From JABSQH01 sp039194665 (lineage in GTDB: Bacteria > Actinomycetota > Acidimicrobiia > Acidimicrobiales > Ilumatobacteraceae), in contig JBCCVW010000129.1 of assembly GCA_039194665.1 (NCBI GenBank), positions 1-13,209 on the forward strand: 13,209 nucleotides of DNA. The letters are read 5' to 3'. Positions 6,487 through 13,209 of this stretch are shown here, piece by piece. Below the pieces are notes generated by a model. That model had not been told where the DNA came from. It ran no database searches and worked only from the letters and a program-made list of their open reading frames with translations. The position numbers and the translations under genes are program-made. Each line of letters begins with the position of its first letter. Position 1 is the stretch's first letter.

Positions 6487-7500
6487 CTAGGAGATGTCGC
6501 TCTCCTCGATGAGCGCGGCGAGCTCGCTCGCTGCGGTGACGTACGGCGCATGTCCGGTTTCGAGGACCACGACGTCGCTCACTCCAGCGTTGGCGACCAT
6601 GTTCTGCTGGAGATCTGTGCCGACGACGATGTCGAGTGCGGTCTGCACGTAGCGCTTTGGCACTGCACCGAAGTTCTCGTCGGTCAACGTGATTGCCTCG
6701 AGCAGTGGGCCGGCCGGCTCGGCGACCGCGGACGCCGTCACCGCGTCCGCCTCACTCACGGTGCAGTCCGGACAGAAGAACTCGGCGAACCGATCCGCTG
6801 GCACCGAGGCAACCGGGGGATCGCCGGCGATGACGAGATTGCCGTCAGCGGCGAGCACGCTTTGCGCATCTTGCGCCGCGAGGCCGGCAAGACTGTCGCC
6901 GTCGCTGGGCAGATACGCGGCGACGTACACCAACGATTCGATCTGGTCGGGGATGGCTTCGGCAACCCCCGAGATCGTCATGCCGCCGAAGCTGTGGCCC
7001 ACCAGGATCACTGGTTCGTCGAAGCGCTCCACTTCGGCGATTACCGCGTCGCGGTAGCCGGCAAGGCTCTGCACACCGGCGTCGAGGCCGTTGCGCCCTG
7101 GCAGCGTGACGGCCGAGACGCTGCGGCCGCTCGCTTCGAGCTCTTCTTGCACCTGAGCCCAGCTCGTCCCGTCTTGCCAGGCGCCGTGTACCAGCACGAC
7201 CGGGCTGTCCGCACTGGTGATCGTGGTGCTCGGTTCGGTGTCGGGAGTGGGTGCGGCGTCCGTACTCGCGGGAGTTTCCGGTTCCGCCGTCGTCGACGTT
7301 GGTGCTTCGGTTGTGGCGGTTGTCGCAGCGGCCGCGGCGTCGTCGGTCGGCGTTGTGTCGGGTGCGGCCGCGTCGTCGGTCGGCGAGGGTGCGTTCGAGG
7401 TGGTCTCAGCGGTATCGGAATCCGAGGAGGTGCACGCCCCAAGTAGTAGTCCGGCGGTCAGAAGTGCCGCCAGCGTGCGAGTGCCAGTCGATGTGGTCAT
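6487..7500 (-). CDS. Secreted lipoprotein alpha/beta hydrolase (esterase-like)
   Basis: The 337-residue precursor has a lipoprotein signal: basic TGTR, a hydrophobic core, and lipobox LLGAC with Cys23 as the lipidation site. A Thr/Ala/Pro/Asp-rich linker of about 75 residues (24-98) follows, then one alpha/beta hydrolase domain. The oxyanion-hole strand is VVLVHGAWQDGTSW (101-114), the nucleophile elbow GHSFGG has Ser170, and the catalytic His is His317 in ETGHAPYVT. The acid residue is not certain. C243 and C246 in FCPDC could form a disulfide outside the cell. The fold matches EstC/SABP2-like esterases, but the substrate is unknown. ATG 7500 is chosen because the signal peptide begins there; upstream in-frame residues are low-complexity. 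The gap 7501-7729 shows no convincing promoter or gene. Confidence 0.85.
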   Translation of the reverse strand: MTTSTGTRTLAALLTAGLLLGACTSSDSDTAETTSNAPSPTDDAAAPDTTPTDDAAAAATTATTEAPTSTTAEPETPASTDAAPTPDTEPSTTITSADSPVVLVHGAWQDGTSWAQVQEELEASGRSVSAVTLPGRNGLDAGVQSLAGYRDAVIAEVERFDEPVILVGHSFGGMTISGVAEAIPDQIESLVYVAAYLPSDGDSLAGLAAQDAQSVLAADGNLVIAGDPPVASVPADRFAEFFCPDCTVSEADAVTASAVAEPAGPLLEAITLTDENFGAVPKRYVQTALDIVVGTDLQQNMVANAGVSDVVVLETGHAPYVTAASELAALIEESDIS

Positions 7501-7729
7501 GGTGCTGTCCGTTTCGTTGCGGTGGTGAGTTGATTGGGTGGTGTGGAGATCGTCGGCGTGCCGGGCTTCGGGAGTGGTCGTGTCCGGATCGGGCGCGCGG
7601 TAAGAGGAGGTCGTGGCTGCTATGCGTGCAGGGGGAATGAACCCGTGGTGCGGTGTGTGTCGCCGATTGACCGACGCTGCGCCGGCCCAGTGCTTGCTGT
7701 GCTGCGTCGGGCGAGGAGGTGCGTGCGGC

Positions 7730-8218
7730 CTAGCTGCGCTGGCGCAGCCAGACCCTGGTCGCCTCGTCGGCGTCGGGCACGGCCGCACGGACGCCGACGT
7801 CGATCGACGCCAATGTGTGCCGACCGAGTTCCTCGCGCCAACGTGCTTCGGCCGAGTGCATCACCGCAGCAATGGCGCAGGGGTCAGCAAAGCTGCCCGC
7901 CGGCGCGTTCGTGCCGAGACCGCGGCGGCGCAATTCACTGCACTCGAACAGGCCGGCCCGACCGCCCTCGATGGCGTCCACGATCTCGAGCACCGTGATC
8001 TCCGACGACGGGCGAGCGAGCTGAAATCCGCCTCGCCGGCCGCTCGTCGATGTGACGATTCCCGCCCGCACGAGCGCTTGCATCTGCTTGGTGAGATAAG
8101 CCGGTGGGAGGTCGTGGATCTCGGCGATCCGTGCAGCGGGCACGGGCCCTTCGATCTCGAGCCACGCGAGCGTGACGCACGAATGGAGTGCCCATTCGAC
8201 GGCTTCACTCAGGCGCAT
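7730..8218 (-). CDS. Rrf2-family transcriptional regulator
   Basis: The 162-residue protein has the Rrf2 winged-helix N-terminus. The recognition region is LPPAYLTKQMQALVRAGIV (38-54), followed by the wing GRRGGFQLARP and the ITVLEIVDAIEG segment. Rrf2 proteins such as IscR and NsrR often bind an Fe-S cluster through three Cys. Here C93 (FECSELRRRG) and C114 (DPCAI) are present, C14 is extra, and the middle Cys expected between them seems absent (LGTNAPAGSFA). Cluster binding is therefore uncertain, though a redox or thiol switch is possible. A strong GGAGG lies 9 bases before the ATG. The gene starts 29 bases after the FAD oxidoreductase stop on the same strand, so both likely share the promoter near 9401-9429 and this protein is the obvious candidate to bind the operator there. 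Confidence 0.9.
   Translation of the reverse strand: MRLSEAVEWALHSCVTLAWLEIEGPVPAARIAEIHDLPPAYLTKQMQALVRAGIVTSTSGRRGGFQLARPSSEITVLEIVDAIEGGRAGLFECSELRRRGLGTNAPAGSFADPCAIAAVMHSAEARWREELGRHTLASIDVGVRAAVPDADEATRVWLRQRS
7733..7748. repeat. GC-rich inverted repeat at the 3' end of the Rrf2 gene
   Basis: GCTGCGC (7733-7739) and GCGCAGC (7742-7748) are separated by two bases. The repeat lies within the last codons of the regulator, just before its stop. A short stem at this place could slow or end transcription before the hydrolase gene, but the tight loop and lack of T-tract make that weak. Confidence 0.3.
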
Positions 8219-8247
8219 TGGTGGTCACCTCCGGAGACACGGCGCGA

Positions 8248-9393
8248 TCACACCGCAGCCGGGTACAGCCACACCGTGTTGATGTCGCGCTTGAGCGCCT
8301 TGGCGTCATCACCGACCAGTTTGACCGCACGGTCCCACCCTTCGGTAAACACTGCGCCCGCTGCGCCGAGATCGAGGCACGTGCCGTACGGGAGGGTCGA
8401 GAGCTCGCGCAGCTCCGCGCCGCAGATGTCGGCAACTGCGTTGTGCCCTGCGAACTGTCCCTGGGGCATCGAGTGTTGTGCGCTCTGGGCAACGGTGTGA
8501 CCCGAGTCGTCGAGCGGCGCGGCGGTGTCGCCGGCAGCGAACACCGCTGGAGTGTCCTGCACTCGTTGTCGCTGATCGACGCGTAGCCGCCCGAGTGAGT
8601 CGAGATCCGTCGACACCGATGCGGCCAGTGGGCTGGCGCTGAGTCCGGCGGTCCATACGACCACGTCGGCCTGGAACGACGAACCGTCGGCCAGCTCCAC
8701 AGTAGTTCCGTCATAGCCGGTGATCGTGACGCTGGTTCGTGTGTCGATGTTCAGTTCATCGAGCGCGGCCTGAATCACGGGCCTCGGATGTGGCCCCATT
8801 TCGGGTGCGATTTCGTCGGCTCGCTCGAGCAGCACGATATGCGCCGATGGCACGCGGGCCGGGAGCTCGCAAGCGAGTTCGATTCCGGTGAATCCGGCAC
8901 CGACGACGACCACCGTTGCACCGTCGTGGAGCTGCGCGAGGCGATCGTCGAGTGCTTCAGCCGCGCCGAGCGTGTCGATGTTGTGCAGGTGGGTGTCGTC
9001 GATCGGTGGCCGTTTCAGCTGGCTGCCGGTGGCGAGGACGAGCCGATCGAAGGGCAAGTCTCGTTCGGCGCCGTCTCGATCGATGATGGCGACCGTCTGG
9101 GCCTCTTGATCGATCGCGACCGCCCGGCCGTGGATGTGGCCGATGCCGCGCGGCTCGAGGATCTCCTTCAATGCGAGTGTGGTCTGGACGGGGTCTGCTT
9201 CGTACAACCGCGGTCGGGGCACGAACTGATCGCTGGGGCTGACGAGATCGATCTGTACGCCGCGGGCGTGTGCGGCCGCTGTCTGGGCCGCAGCGATCGC
9301 TGCCCACACGCCAGCGAACCCGCCGCCCAGGATGAGTACCCGGGGGTGGCCAGCGTCAACGTCGCCGATCTGGGATTTATCGGGATGTTCCAT
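8248..9393 (-). CDS. FAD-dependent oxidoreductase, type II NADH dehydrogenase-like
   Basis: This 381-residue two-dinucleotide-fold flavoprotein resembles NDH-2 enzymes, which pass electrons from NAD(P)H to quinone at the membrane face without pumping protons. The FAD-binding motif VLILGGGFAG is at residues 19-28, the ATGS linker at 121-124, and the NAD-binding motif VVVVGAGFTGIE at 161-172. The FAD ribityl motif VFAAGDT is at 284-290. A tail containing LDLGAAGAVFT and DAKALKRDINTVW fits the NDH-2 C-terminus. Nitrite-reductase-like or sulfide-quinone-like flavoproteins share this layout, so the acceptor is not proven. The ATG has no well-spaced Shine-Dalgarno; a promoter -10 ends 7 bases upstream, so the mRNA is probably leaderless. 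The Rrf2 regulator follows after 29 bases. It may respond to redox or nitrosative stress if the Rrf2 protein controls it. Confidence 0.87.
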   Translation of the reverse strand: MEHPDKSQIGDVDAGHPRVLILGGGFAGVWAAIAAAQTAAAHARGVQIDLVSPSDQFVPRPRLYEADPVQTTLALKEILEPRGIGHIHGRAVAIDQEAQTVAIIDRDGAERDLPFDRLVLATGSQLKRPPIDDTHLHNIDTLGAAEALDDRLAQLHDGATVVVVGAGFTGIELACELPARVPSAHIVLLERADEIAPEMGPHPRPVIQAALDELNIDTRTSVTITGYDGTTVELADGSSFQADVVVWTAGLSASPLAASVSTDLDSLGRLRVDQRQRVQDTPAVFAAGDTAAPLDDSGHTVAQSAQHSMPQGQFAGHNAVADICGAELRELSTLPYGTCLDLGAAGAVFTEGWDRAVKLVGDDAKALKRDINTVWLYPAAV

Positions 9394-9413
9394 ATCCTGG
9401 ATATTAGATATCC
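9392..9413. promoter_or_regulatory. Overlapping palindromes, predicted Rrf2 operator
   Basis: Two perfect inverted repeats share a half-site: ATATCC-T-GGATAT (9392-9404) and GGATAT-TAG-ATATCC (9399-9413). The second covers the -10 box of the oxidoreductase promoter and the first reaches the start codon. A bound protein would block RNA polymerase. The Rrf2 regulator of the same operon is the likely ligand; this is inference from position. Confidence 0.65.
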
Positions 9414-9429
9414 TGATAAAGCTTGTCCA
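9401..9429 (-). promoter_or_regulatory. Predicted promoter of the oxidoreductase-Rrf2 operon
   Basis: On the minus strand, TGGACA (9429-9424) is followed by exactly 17 bases and TAATAT (9406-9401), both near the housekeeping sigma consensus. The ATG at 9393 begins 7 bases after the -10, which fits leaderless transcription. The region is the most A/T-rich patch of the window. Confidence 0.7.
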
Positions 9430-9467
9430 GGTAAATCTGTTGTCCAGATGAAGTTGTTCAGATGAAG
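9423..9467. repeat. Short direct repeats upstream of the oxidoreductase promoter
   Basis: TTGTCCAGATGAAG (9440-9453) and TTGTTCAGATGAAG (9454-9467) are adjacent 14-bp copies with one mismatch. A partial third copy, TTGTCCAG (9423-9430), supplies the -35 box. They may be activator sites or relics of small duplications. Confidence 0.65.
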
Positions 9468-9474
9468 CGGTGCA

Positions 9475-9505
9475 GTGACGCGTGATGGCGTGGCGCGTGC
9501 GTCAC
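9475..9505. terminator. Hairpin at the end of the DUF2087 regulator gene
   Basis: GTGACGC (9475-9481) and GCGTCAC (9499-9505) form a perfect 7-bp stem around 17 bases, spanning the regulator's TGA stop. It could separate this gene from the oxidoreductase promoter just downstream. There is no T-tract. Confidence 0.35.
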
Positions 9506-10086
9506 ACGTCAACGCGTCCGCCGCTGCGCCAGTAGACGCCGTCGGCGCGATCGAGCAGATCGGCGTCGACCAAGTAGCGACGCAGCGCCGCAACGTCCGC
9601 GTGAAACTCGCCGAGGCGTTCGTTCACCGTTGCTTCGGAGAAGTGCTTGCCCACCTCGAACTCCTGGGCGATCCGTTCCAAGACAATGTGGCGCGTTGCT
9701 GACGCTGTCGGAATCTCGGTCAGTGAGCGACCGCTGAACCATCGCCAGAGCACGGCGCGCTCGTCCCCGCTCGCACTGTCGACGATCGACGGATCGGCCG
9801 GGGCGGGCATCACCGCGGTGTCGGCGGCGATCTGGCGCAACGCATCCGCATCGAGCCAATAGTGATCGCCTTCGTGGTCGGCCAATCCAGCCGCTCGCAG
9901 CTCGCCCAGCGCCTCCACGACCGATCGCCGGGGCATCTCGGTCAGCGCGATGAGTTCGTCGACCGATCGGGCGGAAACGGCGAGTGCACCGGCAACGGCG
10001 AGTCGCGAGCGATCGAGGAGCGCGCGCCGCGCAGCCGTGGAGTCGACTCGGTCGGAGGCGACATCGTGTGCCGTGTTGCTGTGCAT
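9502..10086 (-). CDS. Winged-helix regulator with C-terminal DUF2087 domain
   Basis: The 194-residue protein has an N-terminal helix-turn-helix-like part (about 22-80) with DELIALTEMPRRSVVEALGE and a wing-like GLADHEGDHYWLD. The C-terminal DUF2087 domain (about 122-188) is recognised by LTEIPTASATRHIVLERIA, FEVGKHFSEATVNERL, FHADVAALRRYLVD and GVYWR. Members are presumed transcriptional regulators; the ligand is unknown. The frame is open upstream to 10194, but the ATG at 10086 is preferred because TACCGT lies 6 bases upstream as a possible leaderless -10, within an inverted repeat. The gene lies 162 bases after the LuxR-type regulator on the same strand, likely as a separate transcription unit. 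Confidence 0.82.
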   Translation of the reverse strand: MHSNTAHDVASDRVDSTAARRALLDRSRLAVAGALAVSARSVDELIALTEMPRRSVVEALGELRAAGLADHEGDHYWLDADALRQIAADTAVMPAPADPSIVDSASGDERAVLWRWFSGRSLTEIPTASATRHIVLERIAQEFEVGKHFSEATVNERLGEFHADVAALRRYLVDADLLDRADGVYWRSGGRVDV

Positions 10087-10091
10087 CTCGG

Positions 10092-10109
10092 AACGGTATC
10101 GACACCGTT
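10092..10109. promoter_or_regulatory. Inverted repeat over the start region of the DUF2087 gene
   Basis: AACGGT-N6-ACCGTT (10092-10097 and 10104-10109) is a perfect dyad. It overlaps the minus-strand TACCGT (10098-10093), a candidate -10 six bases before the ATG. This is a plausible autoregulatory operator; no clear -35 is seen. Confidence 0.45.
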
Positions 10110-10200
10110 GACCGATCTCGTTGGCGGTTTGTTCGATCCTTGTTAGAGGCTGCTGCGGGGCACGGTGTGTATCTACTCGTTTGGTCCGACCCATGTGGTC

Positions 10201-10215
10201 GCCGACGTCGTCGGC
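10201..10215. terminator. Hairpin 34 bases downstream of the LuxR-type regulator
   Basis: GCCGAC-GTC-GTCGGC is a perfect 6-bp stem with a 3-base loop, placed after the TGA at 10249-10251 on the minus strand. It has no T-tract. The rest of 10110-10248 shows no gene. Confidence 0.35.
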
Positions 10216-10248
10216 TATGTGTCCGACCCCTCACGCGAGCGCGATCGG

Positions 10249-12807
10249 TCAAGTGGCGTCGGCGGTGAGGACCGCGGCGAGTTCGTCACGACCGTGGATG
10301 CCGAGCTTGTGAAACGAGCGTTGCAGGTGGTTCTCCACGGTGCGGATCGACACGTGCAATTCGGTGGCGATCTGGCGATTCGACCAACCGCGCGCCGCGA
10401 GCTCCGCGGTCTGCTGCTCGCGCCGAGTCAGCGCCGTTGGAGGCACGACCCGATCGAGGGTGAGCGCCCACTCCTCTCCGCTCCTTCGTTGATGTTCGCT
10501 ACCGCGCCGTCGTGCCGCTTCGGCAGCTCGGCGCTCGCCGTGCGCGGTGAACACTTCGCAGGCGCGGACAGCGCACTCAGCAGCATGGAGGTCAGCGTGC
10601 ATCGAGGCGAACCGCTGCTCGGCGTTGGTGAGCGCATGAGCGTCGTTGTCGTTGGCCCCCACGATCGCCTGCAGCCGCGCGGCCGCCAGCTCCCCGGATG
10701 CCCCAGCGACGGGCTCGACCAAGTGGTCCGGCACGGTCGCGCCAAGGCGCGACACGTCGTGCGCAACGGCGGCGCCGACCCCGACTTCACCCCGGTCGAA
10801 ACAGCGACGAGCGACACCGATCGCGGCGTCAGCCGCAGCGCGGCGGTCACCGCGTGCGGCCGTCAGCCATACCGCTGAGCGATCGACCTCACCTTCCATC
10901 ATCGCAACGGGATGCCCGCCGACCGCCTCGATCTCGCTGCGGGCGGCTGCTGCGCCTGCGGTATTGCCGCGCAGCGAATCAGCCATCGACGCGCCGGCCA
11001 ACGCCCAGCGTCGCGGACCGTCGGAGCTCAGCAAGGCGAACGAGCTATCGGCTTCCCGAAACAAGGCGGCGGCCTCGGAGCTGTGACCGCTCATCAAACG
11101 GATTCGCCCGAGGATCAACGAGAACCACGCCTGTCCGGTGCGGATGCCTTCGGCAATGCTGGCGTCGCGGGCCACCTCGCTCAGTTCGGCGGCACCAACC
11201 AAATCGCCCGCCTCGGACATGGCGAGCGCTTGCGCCACGATGTAAATCCCCGGGTCAGACATCACCGGCTGCTCACCCACGGCGACACACGCGGCGAGCC
11301 CTCCTTCTGCGATCGACTGCGCGAGGTCCGGACGACCACCGAGCGCGTGGACGCATGCGCCGGCGATGGCCGCAGTGGCAAAGGCGCGGCCCTCAGCTGG
11401 CCCGTCGAGCAGTGTCTCGACGAGCCGCAGCGCGTCGTCGAAACGACCGGCGGTCGCCGAAATCACCGCACGCTCAGCGCGGCACTCGGCCCGCCATGGT
11501 CCGTCGGGGAGCGAACGTTCGGCACTGCGCAGCACCGCTTGTGCTCGCTCGACGTCGGCCAGCCCCCAGAACAGCGCCACCGATCGCTGCATGGCGACCA
11601 TCGCCCGTTGGGCGTCCGACGACGGATCGGGGGCGGTGCGCAGCAGGTCCTCGGCGCGCTGGGGGTCGCCGAGTCCGACCAGCGCCTCGCCGAGTACCAA
11701 CGCCGCGTCGAGCTCGGCGTCGTCGACGGCGCGCGTGGCCAGCTCGATCGCCAGACGTTCTTGGTTGTCGTAGAGCGCCCGGCGGGCGGCGAGCACCATG
11801 TCGCTCGAGACTGCCTCCCCGCCCGCACGGAGCTGCCAGGTCGTTGCCCGGACGATGTCGTCGCGTCGCCGCATCGGCGTGGACTCAATCATCGACAGCA
11901 GCTGCCCACAACGCATCGCAGCGCGGGCGGCGCCGAGTCGGCGTACCGCGATCTCGCCGTACAACGGATGGACGGTGCGGACCTCGCGACGAAGCCCGTC
12001 CTCGACCACCTCGATGAGCCCGCTCGACTCTGCTGCGGCCAGCGCGTCGATCGGCTGCGACCGCAGCAGAAGGTCGACCCCGAGTGGCTCTCCTAAGGCC
12101 ACCAGCTCGACGATCTCGCGGGCGTCGTCGCTGAGATTGCCGAGCCGCTCGGCGACGATCTCGTCGAGGCGGACCACGCGCGGCGACGACTCGAGACACC
12201 ACATGCCATTCACGAGGATGAGCGAGTGTTCATCGATCGCGGCGCGGACGAGTTCGCGCACGAGCATCGGAGAGCCGCGTGTGAGCTCCCAGATTCGACT
12301 GCGTGTACCCGCCGCGATCGGCGCGTCGAGGACGCGGTCGAGCAGCTCGTCGACGTAGGCGCGATCGAGGTCGGTGAGATCGAACCGCTCGAGGTGATCG
12401 TCCTTCCACAGTGCAACGATCGCCGTGGCGGCGCGTTCCCCGCTGCGCATCGTGCCGATGAGGTCGATACGCCCAGACGTGACGAGGCCGTGGAGCAGCG
12501 CCGCGCTGTCGTCGTCGAGCAGGTGCAGGTCGTCGACGACCAGGCGTGTTCGTACGCTGACATCGAGCGCACCGAGTGCGGCCATTGGGGCGGCCAGCGA
12601 GGCCGTGGCGGCGATGCGGATCACCGGGCGGGCGTCGGTAGCCGCGTCGTCGAGCGTGTCGGCAAGTTCGCGCGCCAGGCTCGTCTTGCCGACTCCGGCG
12701 GGCCCGGCGAACACCACCCCGCGCCCGGCATCGACCAAGTCACGAGCGCGGGCGCCGAGTTCGTCGCGGCCGACGAGCGGCCACGCGTCGAGCGCGAGCG
12801 TTGCCAC
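10249..12807 (-). CDS. Large ATP-binding LuxR-family (LAL-type) transcriptional regulator
   Basis: This 852-residue regulator has an N-terminal AAA/STAND-type ATPase domain and a C-terminal LuxR DNA-binding domain. Walker A is GPAGVGKT (35-42) and Walker B is LVVDDLH (89-95). A long Ala/Leu-rich helical middle (about 280-770) looks TPR-like and would sense partners or ligands. The LuxR helix-turn-helix is at about 793-847 (LTRREQQTAELAARG, NRQIATELHVSIRTVENHLQ). Such proteins are activators switched by ATP binding and an inducer that cannot be read here. The start is GTG, with TACAGT 8 bases upstream as a possible leaderless -10. Both catalytic motifs look intact. The gene is divergent from the coiled-coil-like gene at 12974, which may be a target. 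Confidence 0.92.
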   Translation of the reverse strand: MATLALDAWPLVGRDELGARARDLVDAGRGVVFAGPAGVGKTSLARELADTLDDAATDARPVIRIAATASLAAPMAALGALDVSVRTRLVVDDLHLLDDDSAALLHGLVTSGRIDLIGTMRSGERAATAIVALWKDDHLERFDLTDLDRAYVDELLDRVLDAPIAAGTRSRIWELTRGSPMLVRELVRAAIDEHSLILVNGMWCLESSPRVVRLDEIVAERLGNLSDDAREIVELVALGEPLGVDLLLRSQPIDALAAAESSGLIEVVEDGLRREVRTVHPLYGEIAVRRLGAARAAMRCGQLLSMIESTPMRRRDDIVRATTWQLRAGGEAVSSDMVLAARRALYDNQERLAIELATRAVDDAELDAALVLGEALVGLGDPQRAEDLLRTAPDPSSDAQRAMVAMQRSVALFWGLADVERAQAVLRSAERSLPDGPWRAECRAERAVISATAGRFDDALRLVETLLDGPAEGRAFATAAIAGACVHALGGRPDLAQSIAEGGLAACVAVGEQPVMSDPGIYIVAQALAMSEAGDLVGAAELSEVARDASIAEGIRTGQAWFSLILGRIRLMSGHSSEAAALFREADSSFALLSSDGPRRWALAGASMADSLRGNTAGAAAARSEIEAVGGHPVAMMEGEVDRSAVWLTAARGDRRAAADAAIGVARRCFDRGEVGVGAAVAHDVSRLGATVPDHLVEPVAGASGELAAARLQAIVGANDNDAHALTNAEQRFASMHADLHAAECAVRACEVFTAHGERRAAEAARRRGSEHQRRSGEEWALTLDRVVPPTALTRREQQTAELAARGWSNRQIATELHVSIRTVENHLQRSFHKLGIHGRDELAAVLTADAT

Positions 12808-12812
12808 GCCGC

Positions 12813-12827
12813 GTGACTGTACGTCAC
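12813..12827. promoter_or_regulatory. Inverted repeat over the LAL regulator start
   Basis: GTGAC-N5-GTCAC is a perfect dyad that includes the minus-strand TACAGT (12821-12816), the candidate -10 located 8 bases before the GTG start. Possible operator; no good -35 is seen. Confidence 0.35.
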
Positions 12828-12877
12828 CTTCGACGCCCTGCGCGCGGGGCGCTGCGCCGGTGTGATGTGTGTGGCGT

Positions 12878-12894
12878 TGAGTAGTTGGTACTCA
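12878..12894. promoter_or_regulatory. Palindrome TGAGTA-N5-TACTCA in the divergent intergenic region
   Basis: A perfect 6-bp inverted repeat with a 5-base centre lies 79 bases before the + strand gene at 12974 and 70 bases before the LAL regulator. It looks like a dimer-binding operator rather than a terminator, since it lies between divergent starts. Confidence 0.45.
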
Positions 12895-12973
12895 TGACCC
12901 GTCAGCGCTGCTGTGGGCACCGTGTGTTTCTGCGGTCGCGCACGGCGGTCGCTTCCAGTGAGGAGGAACCCCG

Positions 12974-13209
12974 ATGGGATTGTTCAAGCAGCTGAAGCAG
13001 ATGAAAGACGTCGTGGCCGAAACCCCCGACCTCATCGAGAACGCCCAAGCGATGCAGGAAGCGCAGGCCCAGCAGGCGCAAGCGATGCAGGCCCAAGCCG
13101 CCGCAGCGTCCGCGGCAGCGTCCCAGGCCGCTGCACATGGGGCGGCCACGGGCAACGGGTTCGATCCGGTCGCCGGGGTCTCGATCGAGTTGTATGCCGA
13201 CATCTCCAA
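12974..13209 (+). CDS. Ala/Gln-rich coiled-coil-like protein, 3' end outside window
   Basis: The window shows the first 78 codons. The protein begins MGLFKQLKQMKDVVAETPDL, continues with an Ala/Gln/Met heptad-like stretch (about residues 24-54), then a short Gly/Asn linker and a FDPVAGVSIELYADIS segment that probably starts a folded domain. Repeated QAQQAQ and AAAASAAAS blocks suggest a helical coiled coil. Actinobacterial proteins with a similar helical head and a PIAGVSLE-type motif are known to me only as uncharacterised. AGGAGG at 12961-12966, 7 bases before the ATG, is the strongest Shine-Dalgarno in the window. No signal peptide or membrane span is seen in this part. Confidence 0.8.
   Translation, partial: MGLFKQLKQMKDVVAETPDLIENAQAMQEAQAQQAQAMQAQAAAASAAASQAAAHGAATGNGFDPVAGVSIELYADIS

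Noticed and set aside
6403..7446. 347-codon + strand open frame
   Set aside because: It is antisense to the lipoprotein hydrolase, which has a signal peptide and full catalytic motifs; the antisense product ends in Gly/Arg/Cys repeats typical of shadows.
7501..7788. N-terminal extension of the hydrolase
   Set aside because: The extension is His/Pro/Arg-rich, overlaps the Rrf2 gene end, and would bury the lipoprotein signal that begins at 7500.
7613..8500. 295-codon + strand open frame
   Set aside because: It is antisense to the Rrf2 regulator and the end of the oxidoreductase gene, both with strong motifs.
10698..12017. 439-codon + strand open frame
   Set aside because: It is the antisense shadow of the LAL regulator; its translation is Arg/Pro/Ser low complexity with no motif, as expected for high-G+C antisense frames.

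Overview
The window looks like a chromosomal stretch from a high-G+C actinobacterium. Three things point there: very G/C-rich third codon positions, a mycothiol-type maleylpyruvate isomerase/DinB protein (mycothiol is an actinobacterial thiol), and several starts that lack a Shine-Dalgarno but have a TANNNT -10 box 6-8 nt upstream (leaderless transcription). Acidimicrobiia would fit, but that is an inference. I see no phage, transposase, tRNA, rRNA or CRISPR.

Left part (1-2900): the 3' end of cysteinyl-tRNA synthetase is followed by three tandem 73-bp copies of a non-coding palindromic repeat. Then comes a monocistronic acyl-CoA dehydrogenase with its own promoter, converging across two hairpins on a DinB/MDMPI-fold gene. 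Behind that gene's start lies a remnant of what may have been a secreted protein or lipoprotein.

Middle part (3188-6500): a sulfotransferase and a PP2C-type phosphatase form a two-gene + strand unit, 6 nt apart. The phosphatase ends in a CTAG shared with the stop of a convergent aminoglycoside-phosphotransferase-like kinase. Divergent from the kinase is a four-helix membrane protein. A probable unannotated 50-residue small protein lies after it on the - strand.

Right part (6487-12807), all on the - strand and transcribed right to left: a large ATP-binding LuxR (LAL-type) regulator, a DUF2087 winged-helix regulator, an NDH-2-like FAD oxidoreductase with an Rrf2 regulator 29 nt downstream, and a lipoprotein alpha/beta hydrolase. 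The oxidoreductase promoter is the clearest regulatory site of the window. It has a -35/-10 pair with 17-nt spacing, the -10 is embedded in overlapping perfect palindromes, and the transcript is probably leaderless. The simplest model is Rrf2 autoregulation of a small redox operon. The last gene, on the + strand and cut by the window end, encodes an Ala/Gln-rich coiled-coil-like protein; two palindromes lie between it and the LAL regulator.

No wholly new multi-gene system is evident. The best leads are the Rrf2/oxidoreductase operator, the 73-bp palindromic repeats, the small protein at 6269-6421, and the possible PP2C/kinase pairing.
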